Assembly (NCBI GenBank): GCA_947474595.1
Contig: CANJIV010000001.1
Span: 310,001 to 374,000 of the forward strand
DNA length: 64,000 nt
Reading direction: 5' to 3'
From: Solirubrobacterales bacterium
Lineage (GTDB): Bacteria; Actinomycetota; Thermoleophilia; Solirubrobacterales; Solirubrobacteraceae
In this document: piece by piece, positions 1-7,382 of the stretch
Layout of the letters: each line of letters begins with the position of its first letter
Position numbering within the stretch: position 1 is the first letter of the stretch
Program-made: the position numbers and the translations under genes
Notes under the pieces: generated by a model
Database searches by the model: none
Seen by the model: the letters and a program-made list of their open reading frames with translations, nothing else
Told to the model about the DNA's origin: nothing

Positions 1-33
1 ACGCTGAATAGCTCAAACGGAGCGCTCGACAGG

Positions 34-39
34 TAGCCT
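34..39 (+). promoter_or_regulatory. -10 box of the secreted HExxH gene
   Basis: TAGCCT lies 6 nt before the ATG at 46, and there is no Shine-Dalgarno sequence. This fits a leaderless transcript. The same hexamer recurs before the next gene. Confidence 0.5.
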
Positions 40-45
40 GTCTGC

Positions 46-1032
46 ATGCGAGCGACCCGAATCTTTGCGGCACCGATCGTGGTGCTCGCCGCGATTTCCG
101 CGATTGCCACTCTCGCAACCAGCGCTGAGGCAAGGGTTGTGCATGGGTTAGTCCAAGCGCACAGTGCTGCCTTCGTCGGCGGCAGCTACGACGTTGGCGA
201 TGGCCTGCGAATCAGTATCGCTGTCTCAGACGCAGTACCCGACGCGCTTGGCGAGGCACGAACTTGGGCTTCGTTTTACAAAGGGCTACTACACGGAAGC
301 GAGATCGCCCGAATCCGCGTCCGAGTGGTGCCTATGACCGAGATAACGCGCCAGTGTGGCGACGGTACCTACGGCTGCTACGACTCCGAGTCAGAGATCG
401 TCATGATCCCCCCTAGCTCCTACGAATACAGTCGAGTGACAGCGGCACACGAGTACGGCCACCACTTGGCTAATAACCGGCTCAATACACCTTGGGATGC
501 AGTTGACTGGGGGACTAAGCGGTGGGCTACCTACGAGAATGTCTGCGCACGTACGCGAGCTAAAACCGCATTCCCTGGTGATGAAGATCGCGAGTATGGC
601 CGCAATCCTGGCGAAGCATTCGCTGAGTCTTATGCCACGCTGAGCGGATACGGATACGAAGATACGACCTTCTCTAAGTCCTTCAAGCCGACCAAAAAGG
701 CCCTTGAATTGATCCGTCAGGACGTGTTGTCGCCTTGGACGCAAGCTACGGTGACCACCAAAAAGGGGAGACTCACCAAGAGTGATGAGAGCAGGCGGGT
801 ATCTATCGCAACACCGCTGGATGGAATCGGGCGGGTGACCGTGGAGAGTAGTCTCGCGCTTGACGCCGACCTGCGTCTGTACTCCAGTGCTGGACGCCTG
901 ATCGGCCGGTCGGCCACCGACTCACACCGCGAATCGGTCGGCTACACGATCTGTGGCACCCGCGGTCTCTCGGCGAACTTGCTCCGTTATGACGGCGCCG
1001 GAACATACACATTGACCAGCTCACAGCCGTAG
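46..1032 (+). CDS. Secreted HExxH zinc-metalloprotease-like protein
   Basis: The 328-residue product has an N-terminal signal peptide: a hydrophobic stretch at residues 6-24 and a likely AxA cleavage site near 27-29. A zinc-binding HEYGH motif sits at 135-139, followed about 50 residues later by NPGEAFAESYA (E190 or E194), which could supply a third zinc ligand as in gluzincins. The last 80 residues are beta-rich and resemble a pre-peptidase C-terminal domain. Two cysteines (104, 111) flank a short loop and may form a disulfide. The substrate is unknown. It is the first of three same-strand genes for surface or membrane proteins. Protease activity is inferred from the motif only. Confidence 0.75.
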   Translation: MRATRIFAAPIVVLAAISAIATLATSAEARVVHGLVQAHSAAFVGGSYDVGDGLRISIAVSDAVPDALGEARTWASFYKGLLHGSEIARIRVRVVPMTEITRQCGDGTYGCYDSESEIVMIPPSSYEYSRVTAAHEYGHHLANNRLNTPWDAVDWGTKRWATYENVCARTRAKTAFPGDEDREYGRNPGEAFAESYATLSGYGYEDTTFSKSFKPTKKALELIRQDVLSPWTQATVTTKKGRLTKSDESRRVSIATPLDGIGRVTVESSLALDADLRLYSSAGRLIGRSATDSHRESVGYTICGTRGLSANLLRYDGAGTYTLTSSQP

Positions 1033-1083
1033 TGGTCATCAAGGGACTCCTACTCTCGGGCAGGGATGTAGACGCCGACCGCG

Positions 1084-1089
1084 TAGCCT
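1084..1089 (+). promoter_or_regulatory. -10 box of the PEPV-repeat protein gene
   Basis: TAGCCT lies 7 nt before the GTG at 1097. No Shine-Dalgarno sequence precedes the start, so the mRNA is probably leaderless. Confidence 0.5.
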
Positions 1090-1096
1090 GCTTATC

Positions 1097-2128
1097 GTGA
1101 GCGAAGACAGAGATGAAACCCCAGACGGCGAGGAGACCGCCGAGCACCCGGCGCCACCTCTGTGGCCAGCATCCCCACCTGCATCCGGCCCTCCGCTTGA
1201 TGACTTCGCCCGCACATCCGAGCCAGTAGGCCCTGTCCATCGGTCAGTCCTAGGTGGTGAAGAGGAAGGCGAGTACGAGGAGGACTTGAGCCCAACGGCC
1301 GCCTTCGAGCCATTCGTAGTCGAACCTGAACCCGTCGTAGTCGAACCTGAACCCGTCGTAGTCGAACCTGAACCCGTCGTAGTCGAACCTGAACCCGTCG
1401 TAGTCGAACCTGAACCCGTCGTAGTCGAACCTGAACCCGTCGTAGTCGTCGGTAGCGGAGAAGAGCGTGCTGGTCACCCTGTGCGCTACTTCTTGATTGG
1501 TGCGCTCTTGGGGATAGTCGCCCTTGCTGCGATCTTCGGCGTCGGACTACTTCTTCTCCACGACAGCAATTCTGCTTCGACGGCCCCACGCGCACAGACA
1601 CTAACCGTGACCACACCAGCCAAGGCTCCTACGGTGACAGAGACCACACCCACTAAGGCTCCGGCCGACCTATCTCCGCAGATGGCCGATGCCAAGCTCA
1701 CAACTGTCGCACTTGGGCCGATTAAGGTTGGGATGACCTTGGAAGAGGCAACTGCGGAGGCTGGTACAAAGCTCGATACAGAGTTATCCACTGGCGACGA
1801 AAGCTGCCGCTCCTATACGCCAGCCGGCGGACCGCAGGGAGCGCGCATCCTTATCTCCTCAGGGATCGTCACGGGCTTCGCTGTCAACCGCAACACCGTG
1901 CCAACCTTCAGCGGCATAGTGGTTGGCGATAGCGCCGAGAAGGTCCGCTCGATCTACGGCGAACGGATCCAGGTATCCCCGGGAGATGGCGGCGAGACCC
2001 TGACGTATGTACCCAGCGATTCCGCCGATAAGACTCGCATCGTCTTTGAAACCGACTCCAACGCGACCGTAGTTGCGATGCGCGCCGGACGTTCCAGCGG
2101 CGCTGGCGGCATCGCCAACTGTGGTTAA
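1097..2128 (+). CDS. Single-pass membrane protein with acidic Pro-Glu-Val repeats
   Basis: This 343-residue protein is not assigned to a named family. Residues 1-70 are acidic and proline-rich. Residues 74-116 are six copies of VVEPEPV. A single transmembrane helix covers about 131-154 with no signal peptide, which suggests the repeat is cytoplasmic and the C-terminus is outside. After a Thr/Pro/Ala linker (160-190) comes a soluble domain with two segments of the type 'IKVGMTLEEA' and 'IVVGDSAEKV', resembling the repeated SmpA/BamE-like fold, with two cysteines (about 237 and 342). Start is GTG, supported by the -10 box just upstream. Function is unknown; an envelope role is inferred. Confidence 0.7.
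   Translation: MSEDRDETPDGEETAEHPAPPLWPASPPASGPPLDDFARTSEPVGPVHRSVLGGEEEGEYEEDLSPTAAFEPFVVEPEPVVVEPEPVVVEPEPVVVEPEPVVVEPEPVVVEPEPVVVVGSGEERAGHPVRYFLIGALLGIVALAAIFGVGLLLLHDSNSASTAPRAQTLTVTTPAKAPTVTETTPTKAPADLSPQMADAKLTTVALGPIKVGMTLEEATAEAGTKLDTELSTGDESCRSYTPAGGPQGARILISSGIVTGFAVNRNTVPTFSGIVVGDSAEKVRSIYGERIQVSPGDGGETLTYVPSDSADKTRIVFETDSNATVVAMRAGRSSGAGGIANCG
1315..1448 (+). repeat. Perfect 21-bp tandem repeat, six copies plus partial
   Basis: Six identical 21-bp units, beginning CGTAGTCGAACC, run from 1315 to 1440 and are followed by 8 nt of a seventh. The period is seven codons, so copy-number change keeps the reading frame. It encodes the VVEPEPV repeat. No third-position drift is visible between copies. 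Confidence 0.95.
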
Positions 2129-2145
2129 TCTTCTCGGCGACGTAG

Positions 2146-2174
2146 TTGACGCGCCGGCTCAAGCCCGCCACCAT
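2146..2174 (+). promoter_or_regulatory. Putative promoter of the Tim44-like gene
   Basis: TTGACG (2146-2151), a 17-nt spacer and CACCAT (2169-2174) lie 8 nt before the GTG at 2183. The -10 is degenerate, but its position matches the leaderless pattern of other genes here. Confidence 0.35.
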
Positions 2175-2182
2175 CAAGTGAC

Positions 2183-3529
2183 GTGAACCGTCGCCTGCTG
2201 ACAACTTCTGCTCTGGCACTTCTGCTCTGGCTAGCAGCGTCGACGGCTGCACTAGGGGCTGCTGGTTCTGGCTCTTCTGGCTTCGGAGGCGGAGGCGGCT
2301 TCGGAGGCGGTGGAGGCGGAGGCGGTTTCGGAGGCGGTGGGCGCGGAGGCGCTGCCATCGGAGTCGGTGGCTTTCTCATCTTCGGCGGAATCTTCGTCGT
2401 GTTCATCATCGTCTCGATGTTTGCCGCATGGCGGATGGCGCGCCTACGGCGCCTACGACGCGAAGAGCGCGACCGGCGAGTGCGCACCGCAGCCGCTGAG
2501 GCGCTACAGGACGACATCTGGTTTGACCCGGTGACCGTAGATGCCCAAGCCGCAGAGCTCTTCCACGCCTGCCAGGCAGCTTGGAACGCGGCCGACCGCG
2601 ACCGCCTTGCCACCCTCATCGGCAAGGATCTACTCCAAGAGTGGGAGCTCCGTTTAGATGACTTCCAATCACGCGGCTGGCATAACGAAGTCTCGGTGCG
2701 CAGCGGTCCTAAGGTTGAATATGTCGGGCTCGTAAACCGCGATGACGACGCAGAAGATCGGGTCGTCGTGCGTCTCGAAGCCGTGATGCGTGACGTCGTA
2801 ATCACTGACAGTGGCGAGGTCCGCTACCGTGATCAGACCCAGTCTGAAGTGATTGGCTTGGCCGAATATTGGACGCTTGCTCGGCGCGACAACCGATGGA
2901 TATGCGTCTCAATCGAGAGCGACACCGAGGGCACCCACCACCTCTCTGAACCGATCGTGGCCTCACCCTGGAGCGACACTGAGCGACTGCGCGACGAGGC
3001 ATACGTCGAAGGTGCTGTCGCCGATGCTCCTCCTGTGGGCTTCCTCACCTCTGAGATCGCCAACCTCGAGTTCGATGGCGATGCGCGGGCCGCAGCCAAT
3101 GACCTCTCGCTCGCAGATGGTCGCTTCGCACCTCATGTCCTTGAAGCCGCCGCGCGGCGCGCGGTAGCAGCTTGGGCAGAAGCCGTCGATGGCGCCGACG
3201 AGCCGCTCTTAGCCGTGGCCAGCCCAGCGGCCGTCCGCGACCTCCTACACCCTGCTGGAGCTGGCCAAAACGCGCGCATGGTTGTGCGTGGGCCTAAGGT
3301 GTTGTCGCTGCGGATCATCGCGTTAGACGCTGGAAGCCAACCACCGACGATGACGGTCGAAGTTGACGTCAGTGGGCGTCGTTACGTCGAAGACCGCGAG
3401 ACAGTTGCACTGATCTCCGGTAGCCGAGACCGCAGCGTAACCTTTACAGAACGGTGGCTCTTCTCCTTAGATGGCGGCTCTGACTCTCCTTGGAGGATCA
3501 GTCAGTCGGTCGTCGGCGCTGGTGCCTAA
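2183..3529 (+). CDS. Tim44-like domain membrane protein with Gly/Phe-rich segment
   Basis: The 448-residue protein starts with a signal-like hydrophobic segment (about 8-27). A Gly/Phe-rich stretch of GGGGF-type repeats follows (about 32-57), then a transmembrane helix (about 64-90) and an Arg-rich juxtamembrane region. The soluble part holds two NTF2/Tim44-like domains, about 105-270 and 290-445; the first has the typical 'WNAADRDRLATLIG' helix and both end in beta strands carrying W-x-I/W-R-I. Bacterial Tim44-like proteins are mostly uncharacterised and membrane-associated. It starts with GTG 54 nt after the preceding gene. Confidence 0.75.
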   Translation: MNRRLLTTSALALLLWLAASTAALGAAGSGSSGFGGGGGFGGGGGGGGFGGGGRGGAAIGVGGFLIFGGIFVVFIIVSMFAAWRMARLRRLRREERDRRVRTAAAEALQDDIWFDPVTVDAQAAELFHACQAAWNAADRDRLATLIGKDLLQEWELRLDDFQSRGWHNEVSVRSGPKVEYVGLVNRDDDAEDRVVVRLEAVMRDVVITDSGEVRYRDQTQSEVIGLAEYWTLARRDNRWICVSIESDTEGTHHLSEPIVASPWSDTERLRDEAYVEGAVADAPPVGFLTSEIANLEFDGDARAAANDLSLADGRFAPHVLEAAARRAVAAWAEAVDGADEPLLAVASPAAVRDLLHPAGAGQNARMVVRGPKVLSLRIIALDAGSQPPTMTVEVDVSGRRYVEDRETVALISGSRDRSVTFTERWLFSLDGGSDSPWRISQSVVGAGA

Positions 3530-3541
3530 CCGAAACTTCTC

Positions 3542-4153
3542 CTAGGCCGTAGCGGGCGTCGAGCCCGCACCACCAAGTGCCTCCTTCTCGGCCTGCTTAG
3601 CGGCCGAGGCGAGCATAATCGCGGCGAAGCCGTAGAAGATGAACTCAATGCCAACCAACAGCCCGATCGCCCAGTCGGCCGAGGCGGGAAGGTTTGTAGC
3701 GATTAAGACGCCGAGGATCAGCGATAGAGCTCCGTTGAGACCAACGAGAACAGAGCCAGGCATCCCGTGCTCTTGAATTGCGACGACGAGCCGTAGTAGG
3801 CCGACTACGATGAACCAGAAGGCCAGTACTGCTGTCAGTGTTACGGTTCCCTTTAGCGGCGCGACCAGCAAGTAAACGCCTATTCCGCCGGTAATCAACG
3901 CAAAGACAACTCGCATAATCACGCGGCCGGCGCTGGGGGCCGAAAAGGCATCAAAGAGAAGTAAGACGCCACCAAAAATCAGCAGCCAGCCGATGAAAAG
4001 TGCCATCGTTACCGACGCTGCAGCGGGAACAATGATCGCCACCACTCCGGCGATCAGGGCCAATATCCCCGACGCCAAGAGCCACTTGCGGCCTGAGTGA
4101 AGCTCCTTGGCAACCTCTGAGCGGACATCTTGTTGGGAAAGCGTGGTGGACAT
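3542..4153 (-). CDS. HdeD/DUF308 family membrane protein
   Basis: The 203-residue protein has about six closely spaced hydrophobic helices, with short Gly-rich turns such as 'GWLLIFGGVLLLFDAF', typical of the HdeD (DUF308) family. In enterobacteria HdeD is linked to acid resistance; the actinobacterial role is not established. The N-terminal 30 residues and C-terminal Lys/Glu/Ala tail are predicted cytoplasmic. The ATG is preceded by a clear AGGAGG 9-10 nt upstream. It ends 12 nt from the convergent Tim44-like gene. Confidence 0.8.
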   Translation of the reverse strand: MSTTLSQQDVRSEVAKELHSGRKWLLASGILALIAGVVAIIVPAAASVTMALFIGWLLIFGGVLLLFDAFSAPSAGRVIMRVVFALITGGIGVYLLVAPLKGTVTLTAVLAFWFIVVGLLRLVVAIQEHGMPGSVLVGLNGALSLILGVLIATNLPASADWAIGLLVGIEFIFYGFAAIMLASAAKQAEKEALGGAGSTPATA

Positions 4154-4248
4154 AGCTGGCCTACCTCCTAGTATTCAGCGCGGTTAGTGACGGCGTCTGC
4201 TGGCAAGGACAGTAGTGTCAGGTCCGGCGGTAGCAAGCTTTTGACCGC

Positions 4249-5376
4249 CTAGGGAACGATGATCTGACGGATAACTTCGCCGGATGCAAGGCGATCAAAG
4301 CCCTCGTTTATCTCCTCAAGCGTCAGCCGTCCTGTGATCAGTCGCTCAACTGGCAGCTTTCCGGCGCGCCAGAAGTCAAAGAGCTTAGGCAACATCTCAC
4401 TTGGGTTTGCTGAGCCGAGATAGGAGCCTTTTAGCGTCCGCTCTTCGGCGACGAGAGTGGCCGCTGGAATCGAAAGTAGCGCCTCTGGGTTGGGCAGCCC
4501 AACCGTGACGGTTGTGCCACCACGACGGGTCGCAAGGTAGGCCATCTCGAGGACCGCTACAGAGCCCGCAGTCTCAATCACCCGTTCTGGGCCGCCATCG
4601 GTCAGAGCTCTTAGCTGTTCTACCGTCCCACTGGCGCCACTTAGAACTTCGTCGGCGCCAAGTTCGAGTGCCAGCTGGCGCTTGTGAGCGACCGGATCGA
4701 CTGCGATCACACGGCCTGCGCCTGCGAGCTTGGCGCCCATCACAGCTGCTAACCCAACGCCGCCAAGCCCAAAGACAGCAACGGTATGACCCGGCTCGAT
4801 CGCGGCAGCATTTAACGCTGCGCCGACTCCGGTTAGAACTGCGCAACCGAAGAGACAGGCGACGTCGTAGGGAAGATCGTCGGGAATCTTGATCGCCGAG
4901 AGCTGCGAGACGATCGTCTGCTCGGCGAAGGCGCTGATGCCGAGGTGGTGGTGGAGCATTTCGCCTTCATCCCCGCCCCAGCGACGCTCGCCCGAAGCCA
5001 AGGTTCCGGCAGCGTTGGCCACAGCGCCCGGCTCACAGAGCGCGGCTCGTCCAGAGAGACATGGATCACACTCGCCGCAGGAGGGCACGAAGGCCAATAC
5101 CACGCGGTCGCCGACCTCAAAACCGCTGACGCCAGCGCCGAGCTGGGTTATCTCACCAGCGGCCTCGTGGCCAAGCACAATTGGCACAGGCCGTGGCCGG
5201 TCACCATTAATCACAGAGAGATCGGAGTGGCAGAGCCCTGCGGCATGGATCTTGACAGTCACCTCACCATCGCCCGGCTCGTCAAGCTGTAGCTCGCGGA
5301 TCTCAATCGGTCTAGTTGACGCAAACGGCCCCTTGTCTGGGCTGCGTATCAGTACGGCCGCGCGAACGCTCCCCAT
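4249..5376 (-). CDS. Zinc-dependent alcohol dehydrogenase (MDR family)
   Basis: The 375-residue medium-chain dehydrogenase is expected to oxidise an alcohol or S-hydroxymethyl adduct with NAD(P). Catalytic zinc residues C49, H70 and E71 are visible in 'GLCHSD' and 'GHEAAG'. The structural zinc lobe C100-x2-C103-x2-C106-x7-C114 is intact. The Rossmann motif is 'GLGGVGLA' near residue 200. Its start codon overlaps the stop of the upstream thioesterase gene by one base (TAATG), so the two are translationally coupled. The exact substrate cannot be read from the sequence; class III-like and actinobacterial Zn-ADH groups are both possible. Confidence 0.85.
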   Translation of the reverse strand: MGSVRAAVLIRSPDKGPFASTRPIEIRELQLDEPGDGEVTVKIHAAGLCHSDLSVINGDRPRPVPIVLGHEAAGEITQLGAGVSGFEVGDRVVLAFVPSCGECDPCLSGRAALCEPGAVANAAGTLASGERRWGGDEGEMLHHHLGISAFAEQTIVSQLSAIKIPDDLPYDVACLFGCAVLTGVGAALNAAAIEPGHTVAVFGLGGVGLAAVMGAKLAGAGRVIAVDPVAHKRQLALELGADEVLSGASGTVEQLRALTDGGPERVIETAGSVAVLEMAYLATRRGGTTVTVGLPNPEALLSIPAATLVAEERTLKGSYLGSANPSEMLPKLFDFWRAGKLPVERLITGRLTLEEINEGFDRLASGEVIRQIIVP

Positions 5377-5822
5377 TAGCTTGGCTGCAGCCGCTGGAGC
5401 AAGGTACGCATCTGCTCAGAGATATCCGCCGGACGACGTGTCTTAGCATCGACGAAGACGTGGACGAACCAGCCGACGGCGGCCGGCTCGCCGCTCTCAC
5501 CGTCAAAGAGAGCCAACTCGTAACGCACACTGCTGTTACCGAGATGGCCAACGCGAAGATAAGCCTCCACGCTACCGGGGAACCAGAGCGGACCGAGGAA
5601 CTTGCAGTGGGACTCTGCGCAGAGACCAATCGTCTCGCCACCGTGGATATCAAGGCCGCCCTCGGCGATCAGCAATGCGTTGATGACGGTGTCGAAGTAG
5701 CCGTAGTAGTCGGCGTTATTGACATGGCGGTAGGCATCGGTGTCATTCCACCGCGTCTGCAACGTCGCGTGATGCAGATATGCCGAGCGGTCGGCGGGTG
5801 GGGTCTCAAACGCCTGGGCCAT
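5376..5822 (-). CDS. Acyl-CoA thioesterase, 4HBT hotdog fold
   Basis: From the chosen ATG the product is 148 residues. The signature 'RWNDTDAYRHVNNADYYGYFD' region is the 4-hydroxybenzoyl-CoA thioesterase-type active-site segment, with the catalytic Asp in WNDTD. It likely hydrolyses an acyl-CoA in the cytoplasm. The frame stays open to 5975 but would then run into the tRNA-Gly gene on the other strand. An in-frame ATG at 5855 is the alternative start. It forms a two-gene operon with the following alcohol dehydrogenase. Confidence 0.75.
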   Translation of the reverse strand: MAQAFETPPADRSAYLHHATLQTRWNDTDAYRHVNNADYYGYFDTVINALLIAEGGLDIHGGETIGLCAESHCKFLGPLWFPGSVEAYLRVGHLGNSSVRYELALFDGESGEPAAVGWFVHVFVDAKTRRPADISEQMRTLLQRLQPS

Positions 5823-5935
5823 CGCGAGCCAAGGTATCAGCAGAGAACCGGCCATGGCTTCATGTCGACCTACAAATGGCGAGAGCGCCCCAGCCACCGC
5901 TGACACACAGGAGCGCAGGCGAGTAGCAGCCGCGG

Positions 5936-5941
5936 TAGGAT
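5936..5941 (+). promoter_or_regulatory. -10 box of the tRNA-Gly gene
   Basis: TAGGAT lies 10 nt upstream of the first tRNA nucleotide, the right spacing for a -10 element. It matches the TANNNT boxes seen at protein genes here. Confidence 0.45.
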
Positions 5942-5951
5942 GAGTAAGCCT

Positions 5952-6022
5952 GCGGGCGAGGTGTTGTGGTTGCACAGGAGCCTTCCAAGCTTCTAGGGCG
6001 GGTTCGATTCCCGTCGCCCGCT
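5952..6022 (+). tRNA. tRNA-Gly (anticodon TCC)
   Basis: A 71-nt cloverleaf. The acceptor GCGGGCG pairs with CGCCCGC and the T-arm is GCGGG-TTCGATT-CCCGT. The anticodon loop CTTCCAA gives anticodon TCC in a stem GGAGC/GCTTC, and the D-stem is GTGT/GCAC. No CCA is encoded; the discriminator is T. Unusual core: position 8 is A and position 14 is T, the reverse of the near-universal U8-A14 pair, and position 21 is T instead of A. Confidence 0.88.
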
Positions 6023-6041
6023 TGGGTAGGGAGAAGGGCCA

Positions 6042-6115
6042 CGGGGAGTGGCGCAGTCTGGTAGCGCACCCGGCTGGGGGCCGGGCGGTCGCAGGTTCAA
6101 ATCCTGTCTCCCCGA
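6042..6115 (+). tRNA. tRNA-Pro (anticodon GGG)
   Basis: A 74-nt cloverleaf. The acceptor CGGGGAG pairs with CTCCCCG, the D-stem is GCGC/GCGC, the anticodon stem is CCCGG/CCGGG with loop CTGGGGG, and the T-arm is GCAGG-TTCAAAT-CCTGT. Discriminator is A and CCA is not encoded. It lies 19 nt after tRNA-Gly and is probably co-transcribed with it. Confidence 0.95.
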
Positions 6116-6277
6116 CTGTTGGCTGGGGGCGCCGATAACCTCGACGCCAACGGTTGGCTCGCAGCTACCGCCGCGATGGCTCCGGGAGAGCTCAGCTTCG
6201 TGCTCGCGATCCTGCGAATAGTTGTTTTAGGCGATGACGGCGGTAGCGCAACGCGCCCTTAGCCCTCCGAATCTCAC

Positions 6278-6283
6278 TACCCT
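6278..6283 (+). promoter_or_regulatory. -10 box of the FUSC-family gene
   Basis: TACCCT lies 6 nt before the ATG at 6290, with no ribosome binding site, so the mRNA is probably leaderless. Confidence 0.45.
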
Positions 6284-6289
6284 CTGCGC

Positions 6290-7369
6290 ATGCAGCGCAC
6301 CAGCGAGGTTGCCGAAGTCCAACGGATGACCAATGACCTCGCCGGCGAAGCCTTCCACGTCGTCGATGGTGATATCGACTGGCCGATAGCGACGGCGGGG
6401 ATGCTGGCCACAGCTACTCCGCTTTTTGTCGGACTAGTCGCCGGCAACGCGCAGCTAGGTCTATTCGCAGCCTTAGGCGGAATGAATGTAGCGCTGGCAA
6501 TGCCCGGCGCAAAGGTCTCTGACCGCTGGATTTGGGGCGTCTTGGCGCTGGTTGGAAGTACGGCCGCAGTCGCGCTTGGCGTTCTCACGCACCCGAGTGT
6601 CGTCGCCTGCGTTGCAGCGACATTTATCTGGGTCGCCCTATGGTCGACACTCCGTGTGGCTGGGAAACACGGAGCGCTTACCGGGTTCGTTGTCAGCGCA
6701 GTATTCGTCGTCACCAACGGCATTAGCTCTGCGCCATTGGGGCAAGAGGTGGCCTGCCTGGCGGTCGGTGGAGCTTTTGGCCTGATAGTGATGGTTCTAG
6801 CCGTCCTAGGATCGAAGCCAGCAGAGACAGAGACGACTTGGCCGGGCCTTTCCACAACACTGTCACAGGCGCGATCAGGCCTACTTGACGACCAAAGCCT
6901 TCGCCACCACGCGCTGCGAATCGGCCTGACAACTGCGCTAGCAGTGCTTGCCTACCGACTTATTGATCTCCCCTACGGCTACTGGGTGGCACTGACGGCC
7001 TTAGCCATCCTCCAGCCAGGCGCCCACACCAGCCGAGTTCGCGCCCTACAGCGCGGGTCGGGGAGTTTCATCGGCATCCTTGCCGCAACTGCGGTCGTCT
7101 TAGTAACCGCCAACCCGTGGTGGCTGGCGGCGGCCACCGCTTTGACAGCCTTCTCCCTCTTTGCATTGCGTGAGCGCAACTACCACTGGCTAGTGATGCT
7201 GCTGACCCCAACCGTTTTACTGATGATCAGCACGACCAATTACAGCGAACTCAGCATCTGCGCCTACCGGATACTCAACACGGCTCTAGGAATCGCGCTG
7301 GCCCTGGTCGCTACGTTCTTCGTATGGGGAGAGACGCCAAACTCAAAGCTTGGCTCTCGCTCCCCTTAA
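6290..7369 (+). CDS. FUSC family (aromatic acid exporter-like) membrane protein
   Basis: The 359-residue integral membrane protein has two sets of hydrophobic helices (about 30-170 and 210-350) separated by a soluble loop. The second half carries the FUSC-type stretch 'YGYWVALTALAILQPG' and 'RNYHWLVMLLTPTVLLM'. Family members are related to fusaric acid resistance and p-hydroxybenzoate efflux proteins, but this short form lacks the large cytoplasmic domain of AaeB. The substrate is unknown. It is a single gene ending 13 nt from the convergent amine oxidase. Confidence 0.75.
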   Translation: MQRTSEVAEVQRMTNDLAGEAFHVVDGDIDWPIATAGMLATATPLFVGLVAGNAQLGLFAALGGMNVALAMPGAKVSDRWIWGVLALVGSTAAVALGVLTHPSVVACVAATFIWVALWSTLRVAGKHGALTGFVVSAVFVVTNGISSAPLGQEVACLAVGGAFGLIVMVLAVLGSKPAETETTWPGLSTTLSQARSGLLDDQSLRHHALRIGLTTALAVLAYRLIDLPYGYWVALTALAILQPGAHTSRVRALQRGSGSFIGILAATAVVLVTANPWWLAAATALTAFSLFALRERNYHWLVMLLTPTVLLMISTTNYSELSICAYRILNTALGIALALVATFFVWGETPNSKLGSRSP

Positions 7370-7382
7370 CGGGCCCCAGCGC

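Noticed and set aside
1315-1448. Regular repeats that could suggest a CRISPR array
   Set aside because: Units are directly adjacent with no spacers, lie inside a reading frame and keep codon phase; no cas genes are present.
1250-1477. Minus-strand open frame with YDGFRFD repeats
   Set aside because: It is the complement of the plus-strand PEPV repeat; no start signal or independent support.
5860-6115. Short open frames across the tRNA-Gly and tRNA-Pro genes
   Set aside because: The sequence is fully explained by the two tRNAs; peptides read across tRNA genes are a known artefact.
6119-6262. 47-codon open frame after tRNA-Pro, with an internal ATG at 6176 and a hydrophobic stretch FVLAILRIVVLG
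   Set aside because: No ribosome site, no recognisable family and the length is within chance expectation; it could be a gene remnant but this cannot be supported.
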